In this document: positions 27,413-36,400 of the stretch, piece by piece
Position numbering within the stretch: position 1 is the first letter of the stretch
Layout of the letters: each line of letters opens with the position of its first letter
Origin: JBCDHN01 sp965224535
GTDB taxonomy: Bacteria > Verrucomicrobiota > Verrucomicrobiia > Verrucomicrobiales > DEV007
Length of the DNA: 64,000 bases
Assembly (NCBI GenBank): GCA_965224535.1
Contig: CBDCZR010000005.1
Span: 1 to 64,000, forward strand
Direction of reading: 5' to 3'
Made by a program: the position numbers and the translations under genes
Notes under the pieces: model-generated
Database searches by the model: none
The model's input: the letters and a program-made list of their open reading frames with translations, nothing else
Told to the model about the DNA's origin: nothing

Positions 27413-27546
27413 CTGCGCCATCTGTAAGTCGCTCAATTTTAGGTCGTTGCAGCCAGATTTCCGAGTGCTGGTCAGTTTGCCTGGCTGAATCACGGCAAAT
27501 TTGCCATCTGACGGCGCGTAAGTCATTGAGTTTCATTCGTTGCGAG
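27413..27546 (-). repeat. Two diverged repeat-like units between array and tracrRNA
   Basis: Unit a (27,413-27,452) directly abuts the last intact repeat with no spacer. It shares GCCA, CTCAA and TGCAGC with the repeat in the same order and spacing to within three bases. Unit b (27,502-27,546) shares GCCATCTG, TAAGTC and TCGTTGC with unit a, with eight inserted bases. They may be decayed repeats or part of a leader or guide-like RNA. Confidence 0.5.
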
Positions 27547-27580
27547 CACCTTCGCGGCCTCACGACGGCATTGCGGCTCT

Positions 27581-27655
27581 CGCGATTTCAAAGAACGGTT
27601 TGCCCCTGTCGGAAGGCGGTGCACGCAGGCGTGCAACAGGGCATTACCTTACTCG
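27581..27655 (-). ncRNA. Probable Cas12b tracrRNA
   Basis: On the minus strand, between cas12b and its array, a nested hairpin is followed directly by an anti-repeat. The outer stem is CCCTGT/ACAGGG (27,635-27,640 with 27,603-27,608) and the inner stem is TGCACG/CGTGCA (27,629-27,634 with 27,619-27,624). The anti-repeat CAAACCG...AAATCGC (27,581-27,601) can pair in two 7-bp blocks with GCGATTT and CGGTTTG of the minus-strand repeat. The loop CCGCC can also pair with the GGCGG at the repeat's 3' end. This is the order seen in the characterised A. acidoterrestris tracrRNA: outer stem, inner hairpin, anti-repeat, plus a second short repeat contact. Exact ends are not visible. Confidence 0.65.
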
Positions 27656-27681
27656 TTGAGCAAGAGTTCCACTCTACCGCG

Positions 27682-30600
27682 TCAACTCTCCTCCGCAACT
27701 GAATCTCCCTCACACGCCGCCAATTCCGCCTCAAACTCGGCAAATTCCTCCGGCGAAAGCCACTTCTTCAGCCGCACTCGGTTCACCTCCCAACAGCGCC
27801 GCCACTCGTTCGCCGCGACCCACGCGCGAAGTCCACCACGATGCAACTTGCCACTCGGCGCGAGCGAGATTTTCGTCGCGGTAGCCGCATCCGGCGGCAC
27901 AAAACTAAGGCTCACGACGTCAACTTCCGCATCCTCCGGCAATCGCTCGACCAACGGGAAGAACGCCGGCTTGGCCCCGGATCGCAGACCGCCTTTGGCC
28001 TCGTCCGTGAGCGAAAACGCCTGGTTTTTGGCCTCGCCGAAGCGGCCGCGCGTCTCGTTGGTGAGCAACTCGCCCGATTTCACCTCGCAACGCACGCGGT
28101 GATGGATGTCGAAGCGATCTGGCTTAGCCAAGGCGCGCAGGCCGATGTTGAACGCCGCGTTGATGTCGGCGGCGAACGGTTTGGGATCGCCCGTGGCCGC
28201 CAAAAAGAGGTCGCCGCCGAGTTTGGGGCGAATCAGCGTCCTCGGCGGACCCGAGGAGTCCTTCGGGTTCACCTTTTTGAGCCATTTGGCGAGCAGCTCG
28301 TGGTGAGCGCGGTATTTTTTCGGCGCTTTCTCCGGGTTTTTGAGTTCGGAGACCTCATCGCACCGAAATCCGATCCGTCCATCGCGGGCGGAAAAGAGCG
28401 AGCTGTAGGCGGCGGGGGCTTCGAGAACGAGGAGGCCAAACGGCTCCGCTAACTCTTTCAGCTTAGCCAAAACCGCCCGGTGACTCCACTGGATGAGGCC
28501 GCGGTTTTCCCGGCGCGAACGGCCTTGCGTCGCGCGGTAGCGGCTGAGGTTTTCGACGACGATGAATTGCACCGGCTCGCGGCCCGGAATCCGTTCGTAC
28601 TCGCCGTGGAGGTAGTCGGCGCGATCTTTGCGCGCACCTTTTTCCGCTTTTTTCAGGCGCAGGCCGAGGGCTTCGGTCAGGATGAGGTGGGCGGTTTGGT
28701 GGACGCGTTCTTGGCGCAAGCGATTGATTTTTTCGCGGATTTCGGGGCAAGCGTCCGGCAGGCTGTCGCGGTATTCGCCGGGTTTGGCCATGCCTTCCAA
28801 TTTCCCGGTTTTCTCGAATTCCCGGAAGCGGCGCAGGCTGGCGTTGAGGCCCTGGCAGTGTTTGCGCAGGCGTTCGAGCAACTCGAGCCGCTCGAAACTG
28901 AGGCCGCGTTGGCCATAGATGCTCGGCGTGGTTTGGTTGGTGCGATGCTGGAGTTCGGCCTTGGGGATTTGCTCGCGGATGAGGTGCTGGCTGCCGAATT
29001 CGCCCTCGAAATTGGCGACGTCGGCCCATTTCCAGCGGCGCCGTTTTTGCGGGAGGACGATTTGGGCGATGCCTTCGAGCGCTCGCGGTAATTGGCGGGC
29101 GTGGTAGGCTTGGAGTTCGATTAGTTGCCGCCGAAGGTCAGCGCGTTTTGGTTCGGTGAGGGTGGCTTCGATGGTTTCGGCATCCGGATCGACGACTTCG
29201 AAAAGTTGGACGAGCTGGAAAACATTGCGCTGCCAGACGCTGTTGAGTTGGGCTTCGGTTTCGCGGTTTTTCTTGGGGCGAAGGGCGTCGATTTCGCGGT
29301 AGAGATCGGTGACGGTGTGTTTTTCCGAGTCGCTCTCCATGCTGAGGATGCGCGTCAGGGAGTTGAGGTGCGATTTGGCGCGGCCGAATTTCCAAACGAG
29401 TTTTTCTGCCACTTGGGCGAGCCGAAACGGGGAGGCGGAGGAAGTAGAAGAGGGGTCTCCGCACCCCGTCGCGTCAGGCTGCGACGCCTGCGGCGTTTTT
29501 CTCGGGTGCGGAGACCCTCGATCTACGGTTTGGAAATCTTGTTCGTCGAGTTGCAGCCACTGGGCGATTTCGATCGCGCTCGACACTTCTCTCCAGGTCG
29601 CCCACCGGCCTTTGCGATCCTGTTGCGCGTGCGGGCCGACGCCTTCGCCGGGGAGCCGAAGGTGTTTCGAGCCGGAGAACGTGTCGAACCACGGGTTGCC
29701 ATCCGGGTCGACGCCGAGTTCGCGCGAAATCGAACCGGGTGCCGGTTTACCGCGTTGCACGGAGTGAAGCGCCATCGCCGCCGCGACGCGTTGGCCGAAA
29801 TCGATCGAGAGGGCGCCGAAGCGTTGGTGCGTTTTCCACCAAGTGGACTCTTTTTTGTCGAAACCAGACCAGCCGAGGTAGAAAAACTCCCGGCCAACCA
29901 ATGCTCCCATGCGTTTGGTGCCGTTTTCGACCAGCTCTTTTTTTTCCCAGGCGAACGGTTGCCATCCCAGCTCATCGGTCAGGCGCTGGCGCAGCTTGGT
30001 GGTGTCGAGCGAGATGGGAAAATTGAGCAAAAACCCCTCCGCATCGGGATTTTTAGGGCCGCGGCGCGGCATGAGCTGGACGGCGCACTTGCTGAAATCC
30101 TGCAACGCCGGTTCGACCTCCTGCGCCCAGTCTTCGCCCAAAAGTCCCTGCCAAAGGGGCGAGGCCCAGGCTTGGTGATCGAGCTTTTCGCCGGATTCGA
30201 GATGACGCAGGCCGTCGCGCAGCATGCGGGGCGCGGCGTAGGTGATTTTGGCGCGGCGTTGCTCCCAGTGCTCGCCGGTTTTGACCGCGATGGGCACGAG
30301 GACGGACATCTCGCCCGGATTGTGGTGAAATTTGCCCTTCGGGGTGAAATTGCAGGTGTCGGTGAAGCGCGGTAGGCGGCGGGAGTGGACCGGATCGGCC
30401 GGGGTAAATTGCACCGGCGATTCGAGCTGCTTCGCCTTGGCCTTCGCGCCACACCACTTGACGTAGTTGGAGATGAAACGGTTCTGCTTCGTCTCGTCGC
30501 CGGACTTCGTGTGTCGCCAGACGGGCCACCACTTTGGCTTGGCCAATTCTTGAATCAGTTCAGCCCAGCCGAGCCGGTCGAGGTGTTCTTTGCGCCATTG

Positions 30601-32097
30601 CTGGAGGCTATTTTTCAAGATTGGCTCGACTTCAGCATCGGGTTTGGGCGATTCGTCATCGACGATCGCGTTCCAAAGGGCAAACACGTCGCGAAATCCG
30701 CGAACGGCGTAACCGGAGAGATGTTCCCGCGGTAGGTCTACCCTGGAATCCGGCGCATTCTTTCGGCTGACGTCCTCCACGAGGTCTTGGAAGGGTCGGA
30801 ACAGTTCGTTCGCCTGCAAACCGGCATCCGGCTCGCGATCGTCTTCGGCTTCGTCGTCGGAACTGGCCGCGGTGCCGGTGAGCAGCCGCTCGGCTTCGGC
30901 GCGGAGGCGTTCGCGATCCAATTTGCGCTCGTCTTCCTTGAGCCGGATTTGGTTGAAAACGGTGAGCGCCTCCTTGGCGGCGGCGACATCGAAGGTCTTC
31001 CACTGCCACTTCGCCGACGCGAGCGACGCGCCCTGCCAACTCGGCAAACTGGTGAACCCGCGGTAGACGACGCCGAGTTCCGAAGCGGCGCGGGCCAGCT
31101 TGATCGGGTCGTCCTCGAACCCGGCGGGCGTGGTGTTTGCCGGGGGATCGCGTTTCCAGTCATCACCCGCCGTTTTGGGCTTTTTCGGCTGCGGAAACTG
31201 GATCGCGAGGAGGCTGCGGGTGACGGAATTCGGGAAGTGCTGGAAGAGCAGGCAGGCGAAGATGCGCGATAGGGCGCCCTTGTTATTGCGCGGGATGACG
31301 AGGTCGTCCGGCAGGCTGGCGAGGTGGGATTCTTCGGCCTCCGCCGCGAAAAACGCCTGAACTTCCGCCGTGGCGACGAGGTCTTGCAGCTTGGCGGGCT
31401 CTTTCGGCAAATCCGGCACGGCGCGAAAATGGGCGAAGGCTTCCGACAGCCTCTTTTTCGCCGCCTCGCCCTCGAAGGTGGCGCCGGAGAGGTTAACGAC
31501 CCAGCTCAGCTCGACTTGCTCGGCGAAACCGGGCAAATCGGCCTCGGAAAGCTCGTGGAGGGTGGTTTTGAGCTGGAATTCGCCCAGCTTGCGTCGCCAG
31601 GCCGCCGCGTCGAAGGGGAAACCACCGGTGAAATCGGGATCGCACAACCGCGGTAGCATCTCGTTGCCCTGGTTGCGGATTCCGCTGTCGCCGCGGCAGA
31701 ATTCGAGCAGTTCGTCGAGGACGGCTTGGCGGAGGTGATCCGGGTTTTCGACGTTTTTGAACTGCGGGCGGACGAGTTTGAGCGCGGCACCGACCGTTGG
31801 GATCTCGTCAGCGGAAATTCCGAGGGTCTTGGCGATGGAGTGCTTCATCCCGTGGCGTTTCTCGCCTTGGCGGCTGAAATCGCCCCAAACTTCGGCGATT
31901 TGCTCCCGCAGCTTGAAAAACTCGCTGTCCGGCCGCGTCGCAAGGCTGAGGAGGCAGAGCGCGTGGTAGTTGACGGCGTGGTTGAAGAGTTCGGCGTGGT
32001 TTTGGAGACGGTTTTCCGGCACGGTTTCGAACTCGCCAGCTTCGTTTTCCACTTCCAACGCGGTAACCCGGCCCTGGTAAATTCGTGAGATGTTCAT
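27682..32097 (-). CDS. cas12b: Cas12b (C2c1), type V-B effector, unusually long
   Basis: A 1,471-residue RNA-guided DNA nuclease candidate. The C-terminal half carries the split RuvC domain. RuvC-I is LSIDFGQRVAAA with Asp near residue 764, RuvC-II is QFIVVENLSRY with Glu near 1,180, and RuvC-III is FAADINAAFNIGLR with Asp near 1,311. Between II and III, GLIQWSHRAVL, AAYSSLFSARDG and GFRCDEV match Cas12b proteins closely (QWSHRGVF, AAFSSRFDARTG). All three acidic residues are intact. It exceeds the usual 1,100-1,300 residues; part of the excess is an in-frame palindromic insert at 29,453-29,517. No cas1, cas2 or cas4 lies nearby. The array and tracrRNA follow its stop, as in known V-B loci. 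Confidence 0.9.
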   Translation of the reverse strand: MNISRIYQGRVTALEVENEAGEFETVPENRLQNHAELFNHAVNYHALCLLSLATRPDSEFFKLREQIAEVWGDFSRQGEKRHGMKHSIAKTLGISADEIPTVGAALKLVRPQFKNVENPDHLRQAVLDELLEFCRGDSGIRNQGNEMLPRLCDPDFTGGFPFDAAAWRRKLGEFQLKTTLHELSEADLPGFAEQVELSWVVNLSGATFEGEAAKKRLSEAFAHFRAVPDLPKEPAKLQDLVATAEVQAFFAAEAEESHLASLPDDLVIPRNNKGALSRIFACLLFQHFPNSVTRSLLAIQFPQPKKPKTAGDDWKRDPPANTTPAGFEDDPIKLARAASELGVVYRGFTSLPSWQGASLASAKWQWKTFDVAAAKEALTVFNQIRLKEDERKLDRERLRAEAERLLTGTAASSDDEAEDDREPDAGLQANELFRPFQDLVEDVSRKNAPDSRVDLPREHLSGYAVRGFRDVFALWNAIVDDESPKPDAEVEPILKNSLQQWRKEHLDRLGWAELIQELAKPKWWPVWRHTKSGDETKQNRFISNYVKWCGAKAKAKQLESPVQFTPADPVHSRRLPRFTDTCNFTPKGKFHHNPGEMSVLVPIAVKTGEHWEQRRAKITYAAPRMLRDGLRHLESGEKLDHQAWASPLWQGLLGEDWAQEVEPALQDFSKCAVQLMPRRGPKNPDAEGFLLNFPISLDTTKLRQRLTDELGWQPFAWEKKELVENGTKRMGALVGREFFYLGWSGFDKKESTWWKTHQRFGALSIDFGQRVAAAMALHSVQRGKPAPGSISRELGVDPDGNPWFDTFSGSKHLRLPGEGVGPHAQQDRKGRWATWREVSSAIEIAQWLQLDEQDFQTVDRGSPHPRKTPQASQPDATGCGDPSSTSSASPFRLAQVAEKLVWKFGRAKSHLNSLTRILSMESDSEKHTVTDLYREIDALRPKKNRETEAQLNSVWQRNVFQLVQLFEVVDPDAETIEATLTEPKRADLRRQLIELQAYHARQLPRALEGIAQIVLPQKRRRWKWADVANFEGEFGSQHLIREQIPKAELQHRTNQTTPSIYGQRGLSFERLELLERLRKHCQGLNASLRRFREFEKTGKLEGMAKPGEYRDSLPDACPEIREKINRLRQERVHQTAHLILTEALGLRLKKAEKGARKDRADYLHGEYERIPGREPVQFIVVENLSRYRATQGRSRRENRGLIQWSHRAVLAKLKELAEPFGLLVLEAPAAYSSLFSARDGRIGFRCDEVSELKNPEKAPKKYRAHHELLAKWLKKVNPKDSSGPPRTLIRPKLGGDLFLAATGDPKPFAADINAAFNIGLRALAKPDRFDIHHRVRCEVKSGELLTNETRGRFGEAKNQAFSLTDEAKGGLRSGAKPAFFPLVERLPEDAEVDVVSLSFVPPDAATATKISLAPSGKLHRGGLRAWVAANEWRRCWEVNRVRLKKWLSPEEFAEFEAELAACEGDSVAEES
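29453..29517. repeat. Palindromic element inserted in frame within cas12b
   Basis: Perfect 14-bp inverted arms, GGGTCTCCGCACCC (29,453-29,466) and GGGTGCGGAGACCC (29,504-29,517), enclose a GC-rich centre. The encoded stretch (SPHPRKTPQASQP and onward) is low-complexity and lies between RuvC-I and the following helices. It looks like a REP/MITE-type genomic repeat that landed in the gene without breaking the frame. Confidence 0.65.
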
Positions 32098-32102
32098 GAG
32101 TG

Positions 32103-32186
32103 CATCTTAGCCATTTGATGACCATCTTAGCCATAAATAACAGGTTGACGCAACGATATTTTCTGGTTTTGTTAGCAATGGCTAAC
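32103..32186. promoter_or_regulatory. Candidate operator region upstream of cas12b
   Basis: CATCTTAGCCAT occurs twice, at 32,103-32,114 and 32,123-32,134, exactly 20 bp apart. A third, inverted site forms the palindrome GTTAGC-AATG-GCTAAC at 32,171-32,186. All share the core TTAGCCAT or its complement and lie between cas12b and the divergent kinase-like gene. Two in-phase direct sites plus a palindrome are typical of a repressor binding region. I could not assign convincing -10 and -35 elements. Confidence 0.5.
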
Positions 32187-32336
32187 CGCCACAGCTTTTG
32201 CGGCTGATCCCATCGCAGGCGGTGACGGGATGCACGATGCCAATTGGCACCTCCTCAAAAAACACCGGCTCGGTTCGAACGCAATCTCAGCACATGGAAA
32301 CTTTACCCAGCCCGGATTTCCCCTATCTTGACTACG

Positions 32337-32953
32337 ATGAGTCTCGACGAACAGAAAGCGGCACGCTTAAACGCGCGCTTGACGCAACCACGAGTGACCC
32401 TCGAGGAAGCGCATGCCCAAATGTTGCAGAACGGTGCCGAATTGAGACCCAATCCTTACAAACTTTCGCCAAGCAAGAAGGACGAATCATCGAGCCCTAC
32501 CAATTCCTCCACTTCCTCGACGAAAGAAGCGTTGATTCCGAGCATTTCAAAGGCGGAACCGAACACGACGTAACGTTTGATCCCGATACGAATCGGGTCA
32601 TCAAGCTCACTCGCCCCAACCAATTCGGCTTCTACCAGACGCCCGGTGACTATTTGCAAAACCTTCACCGCTGCAATCAGTTTTTCGACGACGATTGCCG
32701 GTTTGAGGGCTTAACCGATTTCACCGATGGGCTGCAGATCGTCACCTCGCAGCCATTCGTTCTTGGTCGCAAGGCGACGGACGAGGAGATTGCAAACTTT
32801 TTCGAAGACCTAATGTTTGAACGCGATGGCAGCACATTCGTCCACCGCCTCAAACGAATCCGCGTGACCGATGTAAAGGGCAAAAACGTCTTGATCGACG
32901 GCAACGGCTGGGTTCTTCCGATAGACGTCCACGTGGAAGATCTGCCAGTTTAG
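32337..32953 (+). pseudogene. Polyvalent-protein-type kinase-like gene, frameshifted
   Basis: The gene probably starts at ATG 32,337 (MSLDEQKAARLNARL) and changes frame near 32,460. From there QTFAKQEGRIIEPYQFLHF runs to the stop. The C-terminal part contains GGTEHDVTFDPDTNRVIKLT, NLHRCNQFFDDDCRFEGL, LQIVTSQPFVLGRKATDEE and PIDVHVED. This order matches the Ser/Thr/Tyr kinase-like domain described in phage and plasmid polyvalent proteins. About 205 residues would be expected if repaired. It is divergent from cas12b, shares the intergenic operator region, and converges on the cas3 stub with four bases of overlap. Its role is unknown; carriage on a mobile element is likely. Confidence 0.6.
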
Positions 32954-33252
32954 CCCCGGGTGACCGCGCCATGCGCCACAAAGTTACTGGCGGCAGCGTG
33001 CTGTTCCGCCAACGGCTTCCACTCCGGATGCGCCTCCAACCAAGCCGGACAAAGACTGGAAAATCCCATCGAAATCTTTCCGACATCATGGCTCGCCGCT
33101 GCCGTCACCGAACCGGCTACCGGCGCGAAACCCAGCCGTGTTTCCAACTCTCGCGCCACCGCACCCACATTGAAAATGTGCTGCCAAACGGTGATGGCAG
33201 GTTCTCCGGACTTAGTTGTTTTTGCCCAAAAAATCTCGGCTGCCATGCCCAA
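32950..33252 (-). pseudogene. cas3: cas3 N-terminal remnant (HD nuclease domain only)
   Basis: A 100-codon frame that begins like a type I cas3. FWAKTT opens it, then VWQHIFNVGAVA supplies the first metal-binding His and AASHDVGKISMGF the HD pair, followed by PAWLEAHPEWKPLAEQH. It stops about 90 residues into the HD domain, where the convergent kinase-like gene begins. The rest of the HD domain and the whole helicase are missing, so it cannot work as a CRISPR nuclease. Its strand and position are those of the first gene in a type I-E operon reading towards the array at 27,030-27,119. Confidence 0.75.
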
Positions 33253-33293
33253 AAATTGGTTGCTGTTGGATTCGGTTAGGAAGTGATCCAGGA

Positions 33294-33328
33294 TAGGGTG
33301 TGTTTGAATCGAGGCCAGTTTTTATGGC
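33294..33328 (+). repeat. Right copy of 35-bp direct repeat flanking the CRISPR locus
   Basis: Same string as 26,998-27,032, with six differences. It lies just before the start of the cas3 stub and 83 bases before the next chromosomal gene. With its partner it brackets a 6.3-kb block. Confidence 0.7.
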
Positions 33329-33410
33329 AACAATTCTTTGAAATCCCAATCCGAGGCGCTTTCGAAGAACTTCGGTTGCGTCTCTGCGGGTGATTGACCA
33401 GGATTCAACC

Positions 33411-36400
33411 ATGAAAAACGCCACCGCCCTGTTCATCACCTTTCTCGCCCACGTTTGCTGCCTGCAACTCCAGGCTAACGAGCCTGCTACGCAAAAAATC
33501 TGGGATCTCGCCAATCTCAGCCAACCGCCCAAGGCGCAGTGGGGCGAAACGCGGGATTTGGTGCAGGAGGTTTACTTTCAGGGCGAACCTTATCACGGCC
33601 AACCGACGCGCGTTTTCGCCTACGTGGGCCGGCCGGAGGGCAAGGGGCCGTTTCCGGGGATGGTGCTGGTTCATGGCGGCGGGGGACAGGCGTTCGAGGA
33701 TTGGGCGCGGCATTGGGCCAAGCGCGGTTACGCGGCAATCGCGATGGATACCGCGGGTAACGGGCCTGCTAAGAAACGGTTGCCGGATGGCGGGCCGGAT
33801 CAGGATGGAGCGACGAAGTTCCGCAATTTCATGGAGTCTGAGACGCGAGAAATGTGGACGTATCACGCGGTGGCGGACGTGATTCTGGCGCACTCGCTGT
33901 TGCGCTCGCTGCCGGAGGTGAATGCGGAAAAAACGGCGATCACGGGGATTAGCTGGGGTGGTTACCTCACTTGCATCACCGCCGGCGTGGATTCCCGCTT
34001 CAAGGCGGCCGTGCCGGTCTATGGCTGCGGGTTTTTGCACGATAACAGCGTCTGGCGCGACAACCAATTGGCGGCGATGGAGCCGAATTCCCGCCGGCGC
34101 TGGATTGCGCGCTTCGATCCCGGCCAGCACGTGGGACGCACGGCCTGCCCCATCCTTTTTTTCAACGGCACGAACGATTTTGCCTACCCGCTCGACAGTT
34201 ATCGCAAGACGATCGAGCAGGTGAAGTCGGAGCTGGTGACGACGGCGATTCACCTGAAATTACGCCACGGCCACATCTGGACCTTCGGCATCGTCGATGC
34301 GTTTATCGACTCGATTTTGCGCGATGGACCGGCGTTGGCGCGCGTCGGAGAAATTCGTCAATTTGCCGACAAAGCGCGCGCGCCGATCCTCAACAAAACG
34401 AAGGTGGTGAAGGCCGAGTTGCTCTACACCGCCGACCAGGGACCCTGGCAAAAGCGCGAGTGGAAGACGCTGCCTGGCAAGGTCACCAACGGCGGAATTG
34501 AGGCGGTTTTGCCCGCGGAATGGCCGATCGCGTTTTACCTGCAGGCCACCGACGAGCGCGGGTTCAAAACCAGCTCGACGCATGCCGATCGCGTCCGGCC
34601 CAGCGGCGAAAATCACGCAATCGCGCCCACGCCGCGGCTGGAGCAGGATTTTTACGATTGGCACGAGCGACACGCGGAGGTGCTGCGCATCAAGGACGAG
34701 ATCGACCCTGACATTGTCCTCATCGGCGATTCCATCACCCACATGTGGGGCGGCCGCCCGCTCGAACCGGACCGCGCGGACGGCGCGGATTCCTGGGCGG
34801 AGTTGTTCGGAAATCGGGCGTTAAACCTGGGTTTTGGCTGGGATCGCACCCAAAACGTGCTGTGGCGCATCGATCATGGCGAGCTGGATGGGTTAGACCC
34901 GAAAACCGTCGTCATCCACATTGGCACGAACAATTTGGCCACGACGAAGAACCACGCCGCGGGGACGCCGGAGCAGATTGCCGAGGGAATCGAGGCCGTT
35001 TGCCAGCGGGTGCGCGCCAAGCTGCCGAAGGCGAAGATTTTGCTGATGGCGGTGTTTCCGCGCGGGGAGAAGCCGGACCATCCCATGCGGGTTAAGATCG
35101 CCCACATCAACGCGCGTTTGCGGAAAATCGTGGAAAACCTGGACGTGACGCTGGTTGATCTCGGGCCGGGGTTGCTGGACGGGGACGGGCGGCTTTCGAA
35201 GGCGACCGCGCCGGATTTTTTGCATTTGTCAGGGCGCGGTTACCAAATTTGGGCAGACGCCCTGAAGCCGCACCTCGCGCCATTTCGGCCCATCGCGGCA
35301 TTGGGGGCCATGGTTGGCGAAGTTACGCCCACGAGCGCCTTCGTTCAGGTTCGGCTCTGCCATCCGGAGGGCAAGGTGGGCCGCGAAGTGCGAGGAGCGC
35401 CGGGAGTTGTGGAATTTCGGCTGAACACCGGCCAGGCGGTTACCGTGGAAGCTAAGCCGGAGCGCGATTTCATCGCGCGGGCCGCGTTTTCCGGGCTCAA
35501 ACCCGGCACGGCCTACCGCTGCTTCACCCGGCTGGGTTCGAGCGAAAAATCGCTCATCGCCGGCCCTGACACAGCCTTCAAAACCCTACCCGGCCCGCTA
35601 AGCAACGAACCCGTCCGCTTCGTCGTCGTCACCGGCATGAACTACGCCAAATTTCACGGCGACGACCGGATCGACAAGGCCCAGCACCTCATCGAAAACA
35701 ACACCGCCCTGCCGCAACCCTACTCCGGCGCGGACAAGCACCTGGGTTACCCGGCCCTAGCCACGATCCTAAGCCTGAAGCCGCATTTTTTCGTCGGAAC
35801 CGGCGACAACGTCTACTACGACACGCCCGACAAACCGCGCGCCCAAACCATCCCGGAGCTTCGCCAAAAATGGCACGAGCAATGGATCCAACCGCGCTAT
35901 CGCGACCTCTTCGCCGCCGTGCCGACGTATTGGATGGTCGACGACCACGACTACCGCATTGACGACGGCGACAACACCGGCGACCACTTGCCAACCGTGG
36001 GCCAGGCCCGCGCCACGATGCTGGAGCAACTGCCGCTGGGCGCGATGGGCGACCTTGGCGCGCTAACCTACCGGACTCACCGCGTAAGCCGCGATCTCCA
36101 GGTTTGGTTCCCGGAAAACCGGATGTATCGCAGCCCCAACGGGGAACCCGACGGCCCGCGCAAGAGCATCTGGGGCGTGGTGCAGAAAAACTGGCTCAAA
36201 AAGACGCTCGCGGCCAGCGACGCCAAATTCAAGCTGCTGGTCTCGCCCACGCCGATGATCGGCCCGGACGATCGCCGCAAAACCGACAACCACACTAACC
36301 ACGGCGGATTTCGCCACGAGCGCGATGCGTTTTTCGCCTGGCTGAAGGAGACCGGCCTCGACCAGCGCCATTTTTACATCGTGTGCGGCGACCGGCACTG

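Noticed and set aside
28480..30375. Long plus-strand frames opposite cas12b
   Set aside because: They are GC-driven mirror frames of cas12b. The cas12b frame carries all RuvC motifs and the mirror proteins carry none.
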